In this document: one piece after another, positions 26,634-35,461 of the stretch
How the letters are laid out: each line of letters opens with the position of its first letter
Position numbering within the stretch: the stretch's first letter is position 1
NCBI RefSeq assembly: GCF_001692325.1
Contig: NZ_LXKN01000007.1
Location: 1 to 64,000, forward strand
DNA length: 64,000 nucleotides
Direction: 5' to 3'
Origin: Rhizobium sp. AC27/96
GTDB taxonomy: Bacteria > Pseudomonadota > Alphaproteobacteria > Rhizobiales > Rhizobiaceae
Translations under genes and position numbers: made by a program
The notes under the pieces: generated by a model
Databases searched by the model: none
What the model was told of the DNA's origin: nothing
Seen by the model: only the letters and a program-made list of their open reading frames with translations

Positions 26634-27628
26634 GCGTCTCCCTCTTTGCGCATAAATGGCATGAGGCGCTCGATCCGCGTATTCGACAGCGTGATGGCAA
26701 TCAGAATGATGGCACCGATGATCATCTTGAAGGCGAAAGGCGAGACACCCATCAGGTTAAGTCCGTTCTGCGTGATGGAAATCAGGAGCACGCCGAGAAC
26801 ACAGCCGAACACCGATCCCTTGCCGCCGCCGAGGCGTGCGCCGCCAAGGACGACCGCCGCGAGAACATCGAGTTCACGTCCATAGAGCGCGTTCGGAACG
26901 ACCTCCTGGGCATAGTGAGCCTGCACGAGGCCACCGATCCCGGCCATCAATCCCAGCCATCCGAAGGCGATGAACTGCATGGCGCCAATATTGATGCCGA
27001 AACGGCGTGCGCCTTCCGGATTGTCGCCAAAGGCATAGAGTTGCCGACCGATTGTAGTGCAGGTGATGAGTATCCAGGTGGCGACGACGCAGGCCACCAT
27101 GACGAGGGCCGGAAGCGTGATTTCGATCCAGCTGCCGTCGGGCATTTCATGCTCGAACAGGACCACCTTGGTCGTCAGCCAATCCGGCAGATCATAGATC
27201 GAAACGCCCTTGGTGAAGAACATCAGGAGCCCGAAATAGATGTTGAACGTCGAGATCGTCGCGACGATGGAAATGATGCGAAAGCGGTGAATGAGAAAGG
27301 CGTTGATCGCTCCGAGCAGGATGCCGATCGACGCTGCGATCAGCAGGCCTGAAACCCAACCTCCCCCGCCGATCCAGCCAAGCGCGATCACGGTCAGATA
27401 TTGGACGACTGAGGCGGCGACCGCGAAGGAGATATCGATCCCGCCGGCGATCAGGACCACGAGGAGGCCGACCGCGAAGATGATATTGACCGCGCTGGTA
27501 TTCAGCAGGTCGAAACTGTTGCCGAGCGAGAAGAAAGTGTCGGTTGCGAAGGACAGGAACACGCAGATGACGATGGTCACCGCAAGCAGGGAGCTTTCCG
27601 TCGCGTGGGTGCTGATGAAATTACGCAT
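26630..27628 (-). CDS. Sugar ABC transporter permease (CUT2, RbsC-like)
   Basis: 332 residues. The start at 27628 (MRNFISTHATESS) is chosen because the first membrane segment follows directly; the open frame upstream overlaps the ATPase gene. Family features are VLIAGGIDISFAVAASVVQY near residue 64, YAFGDNPEGARRFGINIGAM near 203 and LAAVVLGGARLGGGKGSVFG near 257. It overlaps the ATPase end by eight bases. Two different RbsC-like permeases in one operon point to a heterodimeric channel, as in several rhizobial CUT2 systems. Confidence 0.9.
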   Translation of the reverse strand: MRNFISTHATESSLLAVTIVICVFLSFATDTFFSLGNSFDLLNTSAVNIIFAVGLLVVLIAGGIDISFAVAASVVQYLTVIALGWIGGGGWVSGLLIAASIGILLGAINAFLIHRFRIISIVATISTFNIYFGLLMFFTKGVSIYDLPDWLTTKVVLFEHEMPDGSWIEITLPALVMVACVVATWILITCTTIGRQLYAFGDNPEGARRFGINIGAMQFIAFGWLGLMAGIGGLVQAHYAQEVVPNALYGRELDVLAAVVLGGARLGGGKGSVFGCVLGVLLISITQNGLNLMGVSPFAFKMIIGAIILIAITLSNTRIERLMPFMRKEGDA

Positions 27629-29135
27629 AGACGGCAGCCTCGATATCGTGAAGGGAGCATTGCCGTGGATCGAAGGAGCCGACGATCCGGCCCTGTGCCA
27701 TGTGCAGAACACGGTCGGCATTGAAGTAGACTTCCGGCACCTCGTCGGAAATCAGGATGATCGCGAGACCGCTCTTGGCAAGTTCTGCGACGATGTCGAA
27801 GATGCCTGCGCGTGCCCCGACATCGACGCCAACCGTCGGCGCATCAAGGATCAGCAGCTTCGGATCGGTCGCCAGCCACTTGGCGATGGCGACGCGTTGC
27901 TGATTGCCGCCTGATAATGTGGAGATCGCATCCTGCTGCCGGCCGATCTTGACCCCGAGTTCGCGGATCCAGTGGCTGACGAGGCTCTCTTTCTTCGCAT
28001 CGGAGAGAAAGCCGCCGGCGAGAATTTTCCGCAAGGACGAGATCACCAGATTATCGGCGATCGATTGCGGCTGGATGAGCCCAAGCGACAGGCGATCCTC
28101 GGAAAGATAGGCAATGCCGGCCTTTATCGCGTCGCGATTGGACGAAAATTCTACCGGCTTACCATCGAGCGTGATCGTTCCGGAATCCGGTTTCGCCATG
28201 CCGAATAGCGCCAGAGCGAATTCCGTTCGCCCGGCTCCGAGCAGGCCGGTGATACCGAGCGTCTCGCCGCTTCGCACCGTCAGGGAAATGTCGTCGAATT
28301 GGCCACGGCGGCTAAGCGCTTTGACATCGAGGACAACGGGCTGTTGGTCCTTTGGCGTCGCGCGCACCTGATTGTCGAATGTCTTGCCGGTCATCAATTC
28401 GGTAATGCGCGACTGTGTCATGCCCTCGGTCGGATAGACACCGACCAGCGCGCCGTCTCGCAGCACCGTCAACCTGCTCGATATATCAAGCACCTCCGCA
28501 AGCCGATGGCTGACGAAGACGACGGCCACGCCGGAGGCGGAAAGATTGCGCACGATCTGAAGAAGATGGTCGGTCTCCGATTGCGTGAGCGATGCCGTCG
28601 GCTCGTCCATGAAGACGATCTTCGCTTCGCCAACCAGAGCGCGGGCGATGGCGACGATCTGTCGTTGGGCGATCGCAAACTCCTTGAGGGGCAGATCGAC
28701 ATCAAGCGTGACACCCAGCCGGTTGAGCGCATTGACCGCCAGCCGTCGCATCTGACGGTAATCGACGAGGCGCGGCCAGCGGCCAAGCACGGTCTGAAAC
28801 GCGATATTTTCCGCAACGCTCATCTCGGGAAACAAGGCAAGATCCTGCCAGATCACCTGAATTCCCTTGGCCTGCGCGGTAACCGGCGACATGTGGCTGT
28901 AGACCTGACCGTCATATTCGATGACGGCGCCTGGCGCGGGCTGATAGACACCCGTGATGATCTTGATCAGAGTGCTCTTGCCGGAGCCATTTTCACCGGC
29001 AAGGCAATGAACCTCGCCCGGGCGAACCTCGAAGGCCACATTCTTGAGAGCCTTGACGCCACCGAAAGTGATATTGATGTCGCGCAGCGAGAGCAGCGGC
29101 TTGCCGCTCGCAATCGCGCTATCGATCTGAGACAT
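27621..29135 (-). CDS. Sugar ABC transporter ATPase, two-domain (CUT2, RbsA-like)
   Basis: 504 residues with two fused ATPase domains. The first has Walker A GENGSGKST near residue 48 and Walker B IVFMDEP near 168, with AIAQRQIVAIARAL in place of the standard signature, as in many RbsA proteins. The second has GLLGAGRTE near 294 in the Walker A position and LSGGNQQRVAIAKWL with LLILDAPTVGVDVGA near 430. The weakened second Walker A is normal for this family. It lies between the binding protein (90 bases upstream, with a hairpin) and the permeases. Confidence 0.93.
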   Translation of the reverse strand: MSQIDSAIASGKPLLSLRDINITFGGVKALKNVAFEVRPGEVHCLAGENGSGKSTLIKIITGVYQPAPGAVIEYDGQVYSHMSPVTAQAKGIQVIWQDLALFPEMSVAENIAFQTVLGRWPRLVDYRQMRRLAVNALNRLGVTLDVDLPLKEFAIAQRQIVAIARALVGEAKIVFMDEPTASLTQSETDHLLQIVRNLSASGVAVVFVSHRLAEVLDISSRLTVLRDGALVGVYPTEGMTQSRITELMTGKTFDNQVRATPKDQQPVVLDVKALSRRGQFDDISLTVRSGETLGITGLLGAGRTEFALALFGMAKPDSGTITLDGKPVEFSSNRDAIKAGIAYLSEDRLSLGLIQPQSIADNLVISSLRKILAGGFLSDAKKESLVSHWIRELGVKIGRQQDAISTLSGGNQQRVAIAKWLATDPKLLILDAPTVGVDVGARAGIFDIVAELAKSGLAIILISDEVPEVYFNADRVLHMAQGRIVGSFDPRQCSLHDIEAAVYA

Positions 29136-29203
29136 CCAGATAATCCGTTCGATGCAAATTTGATTGGTGAACTGGCCGGGCCAGCCGAAGCCAGCCCAGC
29201 CTG

Positions 29204-29223
29204 CCGGGAGGAAATCGTCCCGG
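29204..29223 (-). terminator. Intra-operon hairpin after the CUT2 binding-protein gene
   Basis: CCGGGA / TCCCGG with an 8-base loop lies two bases after the binding-protein stop on the minus strand and ahead of the ATPase gene. There is no U-run. The position suggests mRNA stabilisation of the binding-protein segment. Confidence 0.45.
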
Positions 29224-29225
29224 AA

Positions 29226-30215
29226 TTAAAGGCCCATTGCGGCCAGGTCGCCCACGGTCTCTTTGTTGATCTGAACCAGCTGATCGACAATGATATTGTG
29301 GTTCTTGAAGTCGGGGTGGATCACACCGAGACCCTCGATGGTTTCGCCATCCTTGATCTCCTCACCTTTCATCAGTTTCTGCGCGAGCGTCACGAAGACT
29401 TCACCGGCCTGCTTGGGATTCCACATGAAGCCGCCGGATATGGCGTCGGACTTCAGCAGCTTCTGGCCCTGGCCCGGAGAGAAAGGCCCAAGCACGAAGA
29501 TCTTGCCGATCTTGCGGCGTTCCTCGACGGCACGGCCGGCGCCGATCGGTCCCTGGCTTCCGAATGCAAGGAAGCCCTTGATATCGGGATGCGCCGAAAT
29601 CAGGTCGAGCGCTGTGCTGCGGCTCTTGTCGACATCCTCGGCAACGCCGTAGCGGTCGCCGACGAGCTTCATATCGGGATAGTTCTTCTTCAGGTAAGCT
29701 ATGGCAGCATCGGCCCAGGCATTGTGGAGCGGTACCGTCAGCGAACCGACGAACACGGCATATTCGCCCTTGCCGCCCATCTTCTCGGCCAGCAGCTTGC
29801 CATAGGCTTCACCGAAGCCGGTCGAGGAGGCCAGCTCGAAATCCCAGTCGGCGCCCTTCTGGCTCGGCGATTCATGGGTGATGACGATGATGCCCTTTTC
29901 CCTCGCCTTGCTCAGAACCGGTTCGAGCACCTTGGCATCATTCGGGACGACGCCGATCACCTTGACGCCTTGCGCGATGAGATCCTCGATTGCGCGCACC
30001 TGAAGCGCCGGGTCGGCACTCGTCGGGCCAATCATCGATGCATCGACACCGAGTTTCTTGCCCTGCTCCTTGATGCCGGCTTCCATGGCGTTGAACCACG
30101 GGATGCCGCCGATCTTGACGACGACGCCAACTTTTCCGGTGTCGGCGGCGTAGGCTGACATGGCGGTGCCAAGCGAAAGCGTTGCTGCAAGTGCAGCCAA
30201 AGCGAATATCTTCAT
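29226..30215 (-). CDS. Sugar ABC transporter substrate-binding protein (CUT2, RbsB-like)
   Basis: 329 residues. The start at 30215 has an excellent ribosome site (GGAGGAG, five bases upstream) and a signal peptide (MKIFALAALAATLSLGTAMS, cleaved near AYA). The mature protein is a periplasmic-binding-protein type 1 fold: GVVVKIGGIPWFNAMEAGI, DLIAQGVKVIGVVPNDAKV and GFLAFGSQGPIGAGRA. It is closest in pattern to the AI-2/rhamnose/ribose-type binding proteins. First gene of the CUT2 operon, divergent from the LacI regulator, with repeated boxes between them. Confidence 0.92.
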   Translation of the reverse strand: MKIFALAALAATLSLGTAMSAYAADTGKVGVVVKIGGIPWFNAMEAGIKEQGKKLGVDASMIGPTSADPALQVRAIEDLIAQGVKVIGVVPNDAKVLEPVLSKAREKGIIVITHESPSQKGADWDFELASSTGFGEAYGKLLAEKMGGKGEYAVFVGSLTVPLHNAWADAAIAYLKKNYPDMKLVGDRYGVAEDVDKSRSTALDLISAHPDIKGFLAFGSQGPIGAGRAVEERRKIGKIFVLGPFSPGQGQKLLKSDAISGGFMWNPKQAGEVFVTLAQKLMKGEEIKDGETIEGLGVIHPDFKNHNIIVDQLVQINKETVGDLAAMGL

Positions 30216-30335
30216 GATTTCTCCTCCACTATTGTTGACCAGGAAAATCAACCTCGTCAGGCGCCCTCCTCCAGGGCGTGAAATGGCCTGCGACGCTCGC
30301 TCCCGGCGATCACCTTTATTGAACAACCCATCACA

Positions 30336-30387
30336 TGCACAATCGATATTTCTTGTGTGCACAATCGATGGTGCAGAAAACATCGAT
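30336..30387. promoter_or_regulatory. Repeated operator-like boxes between CUT2 operon and LacI gene
   Basis: TGCACAATCGAT occurs twice as exact direct repeats at 30336-30347 and 30358-30369, 22 bases apart (two helical turns). A third ATCGAT core follows at 30382-30387. The boxes lie in the 230-base gap between divergent starts 30215 and 30446, where the adjacent LacI protein would bind to control both directions. Confidence 0.5.
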
Positions 30388-30445
30388 CATAATTGCCTTT
30401 CCGTCAAGGGGGTTTGAAGGCTAAGAAGAATTCAAGGAGATGCGC

Positions 30446-31504
30446 ATGAAGAAAGACAGCAGGAAAAAGGCGACGATCTACGACCTTTCGGTCCTATCCG
30501 GCAGCTCAGCGTCCACCGTGAGTGCGGTTTTGAACGGCACCTGGCGCAAGCGCAGGATCAAGGAAAGCACCGCGGATCTGATACGCAATCTGGCGGAAGA
30601 ACAGCAATACACGACGAACCAGCAAGCAAGAGGTCTTCGCAGCTCCCGCTCCGGCCTTATCGGGCTGATGCTGCCGGTCCATGACAACCGATATTTTTCC
30701 TCGATGGCGCAGACATTCGAGGCGCATGTACGCAAGAGAGGGCAGTGCCCGATCGTCGTAAGCTCAAGCCGTGATCCGGAAGAGGAGCGACAGACCGCCG
30801 AAACCCTTGTTTCCTACTCGATTGACGAGCTTTTCATCTGCGGAGCGACCGATCCGGACAGCGTGCATGAAATATGCGAGGCAGCCGGATTGAAGCACAT
30901 AAACATCGACTTGCCGGGAACCAAGGTGCATTCGGTCGTCAGCGACAACTACGAAGGTAGCCGCATCCTTACGGAAGCGATTATTCGTCAATTTCCCGCC
31001 GACAACCCCTTGAGCTCGGATGAGCTGTTTCTGTTTGGTGGCCGAAACGACGAAGCCAGCCGCGAGCGCATCCGCGGCTTCAGAGACGTCAAGCGTGAGC
31101 TGCTTGGAAGCGATTTCGAAGCGTCAATTCAGCCGACGAACTACTCGCCAAACACGGCGCGCGTCGCATTCGAGAAATTTTTCAACGAGCGGCAACGCTT
31201 GCCGCGCGCATTGTTCGTCAATTCGTCCATCAATTTCGAGGGACTTTTGCGATTCATGTCGAACCATCCGCGCGAGCTTTTCGCCGATCTGGTCGTCGGT
31301 TGCTTTGACTATGACCCATTCGCGTCTTTTCTGCCCTTCCCGGTGCTGATGATACGGCAGGACGTCGAAGGCATGATCACCAAGGCGTTTGAACTCATCA
31401 AGGAGCCATTGTCGACACCGAAGGTGTATTTTCTTCGCCCGGAACTCGTTGCCCCCCGCACCGCGCTGTCCGGACCGTTGGATGGCCTGAAAGACATCGT
31501 TTGA
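30446..31504 (+). CDS. LacI-family transcriptional regulator
   Basis: 352 residues. The ATG at 30446 is chosen because AAGGAG (30434-30439) is six bases upstream; ATG at 30440 would touch it. The DNA-binding domain reads ATIYDLSVLSGSSASTVSAVLNG in part (about residues 9-31) and then QYTTNQQARGLRSSRSGLIG. The sensor domain is less typical: it lacks the usual DDxAA motif and ends RPELVAPRTALSG. Divergent from the CUT2 operon, it is the obvious regulator of that operon. The N-terminal helix departs from the common VAxxAGVS pattern. Confidence 0.85.
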   Translation: MKKDSRKKATIYDLSVLSGSSASTVSAVLNGTWRKRRIKESTADLIRNLAEEQQYTTNQQARGLRSSRSGLIGLMLPVHDNRYFSSMAQTFEAHVRKRGQCPIVVSSSRDPEEERQTAETLVSYSIDELFICGATDPDSVHEICEAAGLKHINIDLPGTKVHSVVSDNYEGSRILTEAIIRQFPADNPLSSDELFLFGGRNDEASRERIRGFRDVKRELLGSDFEASIQPTNYSPNTARVAFEKFFNERQRLPRALFVNSSINFEGLLRFMSNHPRELFADLVVGCFDYDPFASFLPFPVLMIRQDVEGMITKAFELIKEPLSTPKVYFLRPELVAPRTALSGPLDGLKDIV

Positions 31505-31758
31505 AAACGGCGACCGTTTCCCAGCGATCGGTCCAGGCCTGTGTGCAGCAGCGTGACGAAGTGCAGGCCCGTCACATTGCCTGACGGTGTTCGAACCTCC
31601 ATGAAATCATCCATAACAAATGCACGCTCGTTCCAAGTTAGGAAAGCGTCTACAACCGGCTCATTCGAGAGTCGGGACGCATGCGCGCGATCGAGTCCTC
31701 GGCCTCACGGTCGGGCATGATTCGTGTGGACTGCAGAAATCACGGAGCAGATAGTTTC
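31505..31758. other. 254-base gap, nothing recognised
   Basis: No gene, strong hairpin or promoter consensus was recognised. A short minus-strand frame starting near 31614 (MDDFMEVRTPSGNV) overlaps the end of the LacI gene and has no ribosome site. Confidence 0.4.
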
Positions 31759-32604
31759 ATGTTCGCCAATCGATCCAAAGCCAAGCTTAACCGTGTGATG
31801 ATGGTGTTGCTGACACTCCTCGCGATAGGTGCCACGACGCCGGCCTGGGCCATCGATTGCAGCAAGGCAACGGATCCCATCGATGTCAGGATATGCGGCA
31901 ATGCGAGCCTCAAGGCGGCCGATGCGGCAATGGGGCAGGCCTATAATGCGCTTCTGAAGACAGCGCCGGATGCGGATGTCCGGGCAATGCTCATCAGTAG
32001 TCAGCGCCGATGGATCGCAGCGCGCAACGCTACTTTGGGTGAAGATTCGCAAGGCAAGCCATTGCCGGTCAGCGAGCTTCGAAAGGCGATTACCGATCGG
32101 ACCAGCCGCCTCAGCGATCGTTCGGACAAGGGGTTTGTGGCAGAGGCCGCAGCGCAGCGTCGCTTCCTGGCAAAATACAGCGGCGGCACCTTTTCCGGAT
32201 TTGACGCCGGCTGCGAATTCATTCCGAACGACAAGAGCATGACGAGTTTCTCCTATCAGTGCTACGGCGCCATGCATGTTCAAAACAGGGACCGGCTCTG
32301 CAGCGCACAGACGGAATGGGCCACGTGGTCCCTCTACGAATATTATGGGGTCAGCACCGTTCAGGGCGATACCGCGAAGCTTTCGGCCGTGTGCAGCGAC
32401 CAGTCCGGTGATATCTGCGCTGCGGGCAACGACAAAGGCGAAGATTCGAGCTGGAAGCTCAATCCTGACAAGGATGAGCACTTCTCATCGGCAAATCCGA
32501 ATCTCCCCAAGCTTGACGTCGAAGGCCTCTGGCCTCTCGAGGAGGCCGATGCCACCTGGTTCGACCAATGCCTGACCAGCCCAACCTATCCGCCGGCACA
32601 ATAG
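31759..32604 (+). CDS. Exported protein with LprI-like (lysozyme inhibitor) domain
   Basis: 281 residues. The start at 31759 gives a signal peptide (RVMMVLLTLLAIGA, cleaved near AWAIDC); a GGAG lies about 12 bases upstream. Residues ~30-105 match the LprI-type domain (PF07007 pattern): IDCSKATDPIDVRICGNASL, AMGQAYNALL and SQRRWIAARN, with paired cysteines. LprI of Mycobacterium tuberculosis inhibits lysozyme. The C-terminal ~170 residues form a cysteine-containing region (GCEFIPND, YQCYGAMH, LCSAQTEW, DQCLTSP) that I do not recognise. It stands alone. A second LprI-like domain begins the giant protein at 48005. Confidence 0.75.
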   Translation: MFANRSKAKLNRVMMVLLTLLAIGATTPAWAIDCSKATDPIDVRICGNASLKAADAAMGQAYNALLKTAPDADVRAMLISSQRRWIAARNATLGEDSQGKPLPVSELRKAITDRTSRLSDRSDKGFVAEAAAQRRFLAKYSGGTFSGFDAGCEFIPNDKSMTSFSYQCYGAMHVQNRDRLCSAQTEWATWSLYEYYGVSTVQGDTAKLSAVCSDQSGDICAAGNDKGEDSSWKLNPDKDEHFSSANPNLPKLDVEGLWPLEEADATWFDQCLTSPTYPPAQ

Positions 32605-32693
32605 CAGGGTGTTCGCCGCCGGCGCGGGTGGCCACGATCATCCGCACCAGACAGGCGCACGATCTCTCGCATGCATCGCCAGGCACGGGGACT

Positions 32694-33689
32694 CTAGTCA
32701 AGCGCGGAGGTTGTCGTGCCCCTGATCACCAGATGGGTCTCCAGCACATAACGGACGTCGCGGATGCTGCGGTTATCCAGCATCTCCAGCAGCAACGAGA
32801 CGGCCAGCTTGCCGGCTTCGTTGGAGCGATTGGACACGGAGGTAAGCCCCGGATAGGTGACGGCGCCGAGCACGTCGTCACAGCCGATCAGGCTGAAGGA
32901 CACGGGCACAGAGACATGCTGTTCCGACAGTCCGGCCAGAACGCCCTGTGCCGTCAGGTCGTCGAAGGCGATTGCCGCGGTCGCGCCAGATGCGAGGATC
33001 GCGCCGACGGCATTGCGGCCGGAATTATAGCTTGCCAGCACGGCCGGTACGATCTCGATTTCCATGTTGAATTTTGATGCGGCGGCGCGGATCGCCGTGC
33101 GTCGCTGCTTGTTCGACCAGGAGTTCGACGGGCCGCTCACGTAAACGATCCTGCGGTGGCCGAGTTTTGCGAGGTGCTCCACGGCTTGGCGGACGCCGGA
33201 GCCGCTGTCGATCAGCACGCGCGGTATGCCCTCGATATCGCGATTGATGAGCACCAGGGGCAGCTGGGCCGCGTGCGCGCGAATACGTTCGTCGGTGAGG
33301 CGCGAGGAGGCGAGCACGAGACCCTCCACCTGACCGGCAAAACGCCCGACCAGCTTGTCTTCCTGCTTGGGATTTTCCTCCGTATTGCCGAGGAAGATGC
33401 AGAAATCCGAGCGATCGGCTTCGAGTTGAGCCGCCTGTATCAGCGGGGGGAAGAAGGGGTTGGCAATGTCAGGCACGATGAGCCCGATATTGCCGTGCCG
33501 CCCTGTGCTGAGCGCGCGGGCGGTATGGTTCGGCACATAGCCCAACGCTTCTGCCGCCTTCATGATCCGCTCGACGGTTTCCGGCGAGAGCATGTCCGGT
33601 CGGGTAAAGGCGCGTGACACGCTGGAACGCGCCACGCCGGCCGCATCCGCGACTTGGCTAATCGTGACGCCCTTGGTCCGCTTGATCAT
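32694..33689 (-). CDS. LacI-family regulator of the amino-sugar/uronate operons
   Basis: About 331 residues from ATG at 33689 (MIKRTKGVTISQVADAAG), the start that places the DNA-binding domain at the N-terminus as usual. In-frame ATGs at 33728 and 33773 are alternatives. Helix-turn-helix ISQVADAAGVARSSVSRAF, hinge YVPNHTARALSTGR and core IGLIVPDIANPFF are canonical, and the sensor has SLIGCDDVLGAVTYPG. It is divergent from the NagB-like gene, with a perfect palindrome between them (33782-33799). A near-identical palindrome precedes the transporter operon at 37951, so it probably represses both. Confidence 0.9.
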   Translation of the reverse strand: MIKRTKGVTISQVADAAGVARSSVSRAFTRPDMLSPETVERIMKAAEALGYVPNHTARALSTGRHGNIGLIVPDIANPFFPPLIQAAQLEADRSDFCIFLGNTEENPKQEDKLVGRFAGQVEGLVLASSRLTDERIRAHAAQLPLVLINRDIEGIPRVLIDSGSGVRQAVEHLAKLGHRRIVYVSGPSNSWSNKQRRTAIRAAASKFNMEIEIVPAVLASYNSGRNAVGAILASGATAAIAFDDLTAQGVLAGLSEQHVSVPVSFSLIGCDDVLGAVTYPGLTSVSNRSNEAGKLAVSLLLEMLDNRSIRDVRYVLETHLVIRGTTTSALD

Positions 33690-33777
33690 CGTGTCTTGAA
33701 ACTCGCCCGTTCTGGACCCGCTTACCATAAAGTTCACAGCCTCATCAATCGACGCAGGCAGACTGCCATTCATCCAC

Positions 33778-33799
33778 TTGACATGCAACCGGTTGCATG
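33778..33799 (+). promoter_or_regulatory. LacI operator overlapping a TTGACA -35 box (copy 1)
   Basis: CATGCAACCGGTTGCATG (33782-33799) is a perfect 18-base palindrome centred on CCGG. It overlaps the end of a consensus -35 TTGACA (33778-33783) facing the NagB-like gene, so bound repressor would block RNA polymerase. No clear -10 is seen. The copy at 37893-37914 matches at 17 of 18 palindrome bases. Confidence 0.75.
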
Positions 33800-33900
33800 A
33801 AAGTCTCTAGCCAACAAGAACACGGGGAACTGCAACGGATGTGGCCAGGAAACATGGCTTCGCACCGCCGGTTTCCGCATGCCTGAATCTGGAGACCGCA

Positions 33901-34689
33901 TTGACTCTCGCCACTGTCCTTCGCCCCTCGCCGAATACGCGGCGCATCTTTGATCAGCTTGTGGTCGAAAGCTTTGCAACGCGAAGCGATATGGGCGCTG
34001 CGGCAGCAGCGGATATCGCGAAGGCCCTTGCAGAGCGGCTTTCCACCCAGCCGAATGTGCGGATGGTCTTCGCCGCCGCCCCCAGCCAGGCGGATATGCT
34101 TGGCGTACTCGCTCGCACACCCGGTATCGACTGGAGCCGCGTCACCGCCTTCCATATGGACGAATATATCGGGTTGGACGCCTCCTCCCCGGCGCGTTTC
34201 GCCAACTGGCTCGATGCGCATGTTTTCACGCGGCTGCCCTTTGCCGCCGTGCATCGTATAACACCGGAGCCGGATGCCGATGCGGAAGTCACCCGCTATG
34301 CTGCATTGCTGGACCATGCGCCGATCGACTTTGTCTGCCTTGGCATCGGCGTCAACGGCCATATCGCCTTCAATGATCCGCCGGTCGCCGATTTTAATGA
34401 CCCGTTGGACGTCAAGATCGTCGAGCTGGATGATATCTGCCGCCAGCAGCAGGTGGACGATGATTGCTTTCCTGACCTAAGATCCGTACCGCATCATGCG
34501 ATCACCCTCACCGTACCGAGGCTGATGCGCGCCGACCGTCTGTTCTGTGTCGTGCCGGGCGCCATCAAGCGCGATGCGGTGTCCAAGACGCTCCATGCGC
34601 CGCTGAGCACGGAGTGCCCGGCAAGCATCCTGCGCACGCATACTGCCTGCACCCTTTACATCGACAAGGATTCCGATCCCGATGCCTGA
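33901..34689 (+). CDS. NagB-like glucosamine-6-phosphate deaminase family protein
   Basis: 262 residues from TTG at 33901, which has GGAG six bases upstream; the GTG at 33841 lacks a ribosome site. Family motifs are present: MVFAAAPSQADML in the phosphate-loop position, FHMDEYIGL near residue 81 (catalytic Asp) and CLGIGVNGHIAFNDP near 143. NagB converts glucosamine 6-phosphate to fructose 6-phosphate and ammonia. The loop AAAPSQADM replaces the usual GSTP of NagB, a feature of divergent relatives. It is first of four genes with SIS, NagA-like and ceramidase-fold proteins and overlaps the SIS gene by eight bases. Confidence 0.85.
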   Translation: MTLATVLRPSPNTRRIFDQLVVESFATRSDMGAAAAADIAKALAERLSTQPNVRMVFAAAPSQADMLGVLARTPGIDWSRVTAFHMDEYIGLDASSPARFANWLDAHVFTRLPFAAVHRITPEPDADAEVTRYAALLDHAPIDFVCLGIGVNGHIAFNDPPVADFNDPLDVKIVELDDICRQQQVDDDCFPDLRSVPHHAITLTVPRLMRADRLFCVVPGAIKRDAVSKTLHAPLSTECPASILRTHTACTLYIDKDSDPDA

Positions 34690-35461
34690 GAAAACCGTCA
34701 TCGATGCCGACGCACTTTGCGAAAGCTATCTCGCTGCCACCCAGGCGCTGATGCGCCGGGTTCTGGAGGAAGAAAAGACACCGTTGGATCTGGCTGCCTC
34801 CAGGCTTGCCGACCAGATCGCCGCTGACCGGCTGGTCCATATCTTTGGTCCCGGCGGCCATTCCAATCTTGCCGCGCAGGAAGTGTTTTTCCGCGCCGGC
34901 GGCCTGATGCATATCAGTGCGGTTCTTGACGAGGGTACGCTTCTTTCCAACGGTGCATTGCGTTCCATGGCCATCGAGCGCACGCCGGGTTACGGCAAGG
35001 TAGTCATCGCCAACCAGCGCATCGGCGCGGATGATCTTCTGATTCTCGTCAACGCCTATGGCATCAACGCAGCACTGATCGATGCCGCGCTGGAAGCAGG
35101 CAATCGCGGCGCCTTTCTCATCGGCGTCAGCTCGCGCGAACATGCCACCAATACCTCGCCAGATCACCCTGCCCGCCACTCGACCAAGCAGAACCTGCAC
35201 GACATCGTCGACATCGCCATCGACTGCAAGGTGCCGATCGGCGACGCCGTTGTCAGTGTTCCCGGCATGGGCGAAAACATTGCGGCGATTTCGACTTTCG
35301 CCAACGCATTCGCGCTGAACTGTCTGGTGATCCGCACGGTTGCCAAGCTTGTCGAGCGCGGCATCGAGCCGCCCGTCTGGCGCAGTGGCAATGCACCGGG
35401 TGGCGACGAAGCGAACAGCCGTTTCATTGCCAATTTCCAAGGACGGGTAAAGGCGCTCTGA
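34682..35461 (+). CDS. SIS-domain protein (UPF0309-like)
   Basis: 259 residues with one SIS fold. HIFGPGGHSNLAAQEVFFRAG (about residues 53-73, here HIFGPGGHSN) is the phosphosugar-binding start, and LLILVNAYGINAALIDAAL and GVSSREHA follow. The pattern matches the UPF0309/YckB-like group, whose reaction is not established. Candidate roles are isomerisation of a sugar phosphate or cleavage of an ether as in MurQ. Start overlaps the NagB-like gene, and the stop shares one base with the NagA-like start. Confidence 0.75.
   Translation: MPEKTVIDADALCESYLAATQALMRRVLEEEKTPLDLAASRLADQIAADRLVHIFGPGGHSNLAAQEVFFRAGGLMHISAVLDEGTLLSNGALRSMAIERTPGYGKVVIANQRIGADDLLILVNAYGINAALIDAALEAGNRGAFLIGVSSREHATNTSPDHPARHSTKQNLHDIVDIAIDCKVPIGDAVVSVPGMGENIAAISTFANAFALNCLVIRTVAKLVERGIEPPVWRSGNAPGGDEANSRFIANFQGRVKAL

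Noticed and set aside
27621..29135. Missing LSGGQ in the first ATPase domain as a sign of inactivation
   Set aside because: RbsA-type two-domain ATPases regularly have divergent motifs in one half, so this is normal for the family.
28299..30158. Long plus-strand open frame antisense to the CUT2 ATPase and binding-protein genes
   Set aside because: It has no family pattern and lies wholly opposite clearly conserved genes. Long antisense frames are expected in GC-rich DNA.
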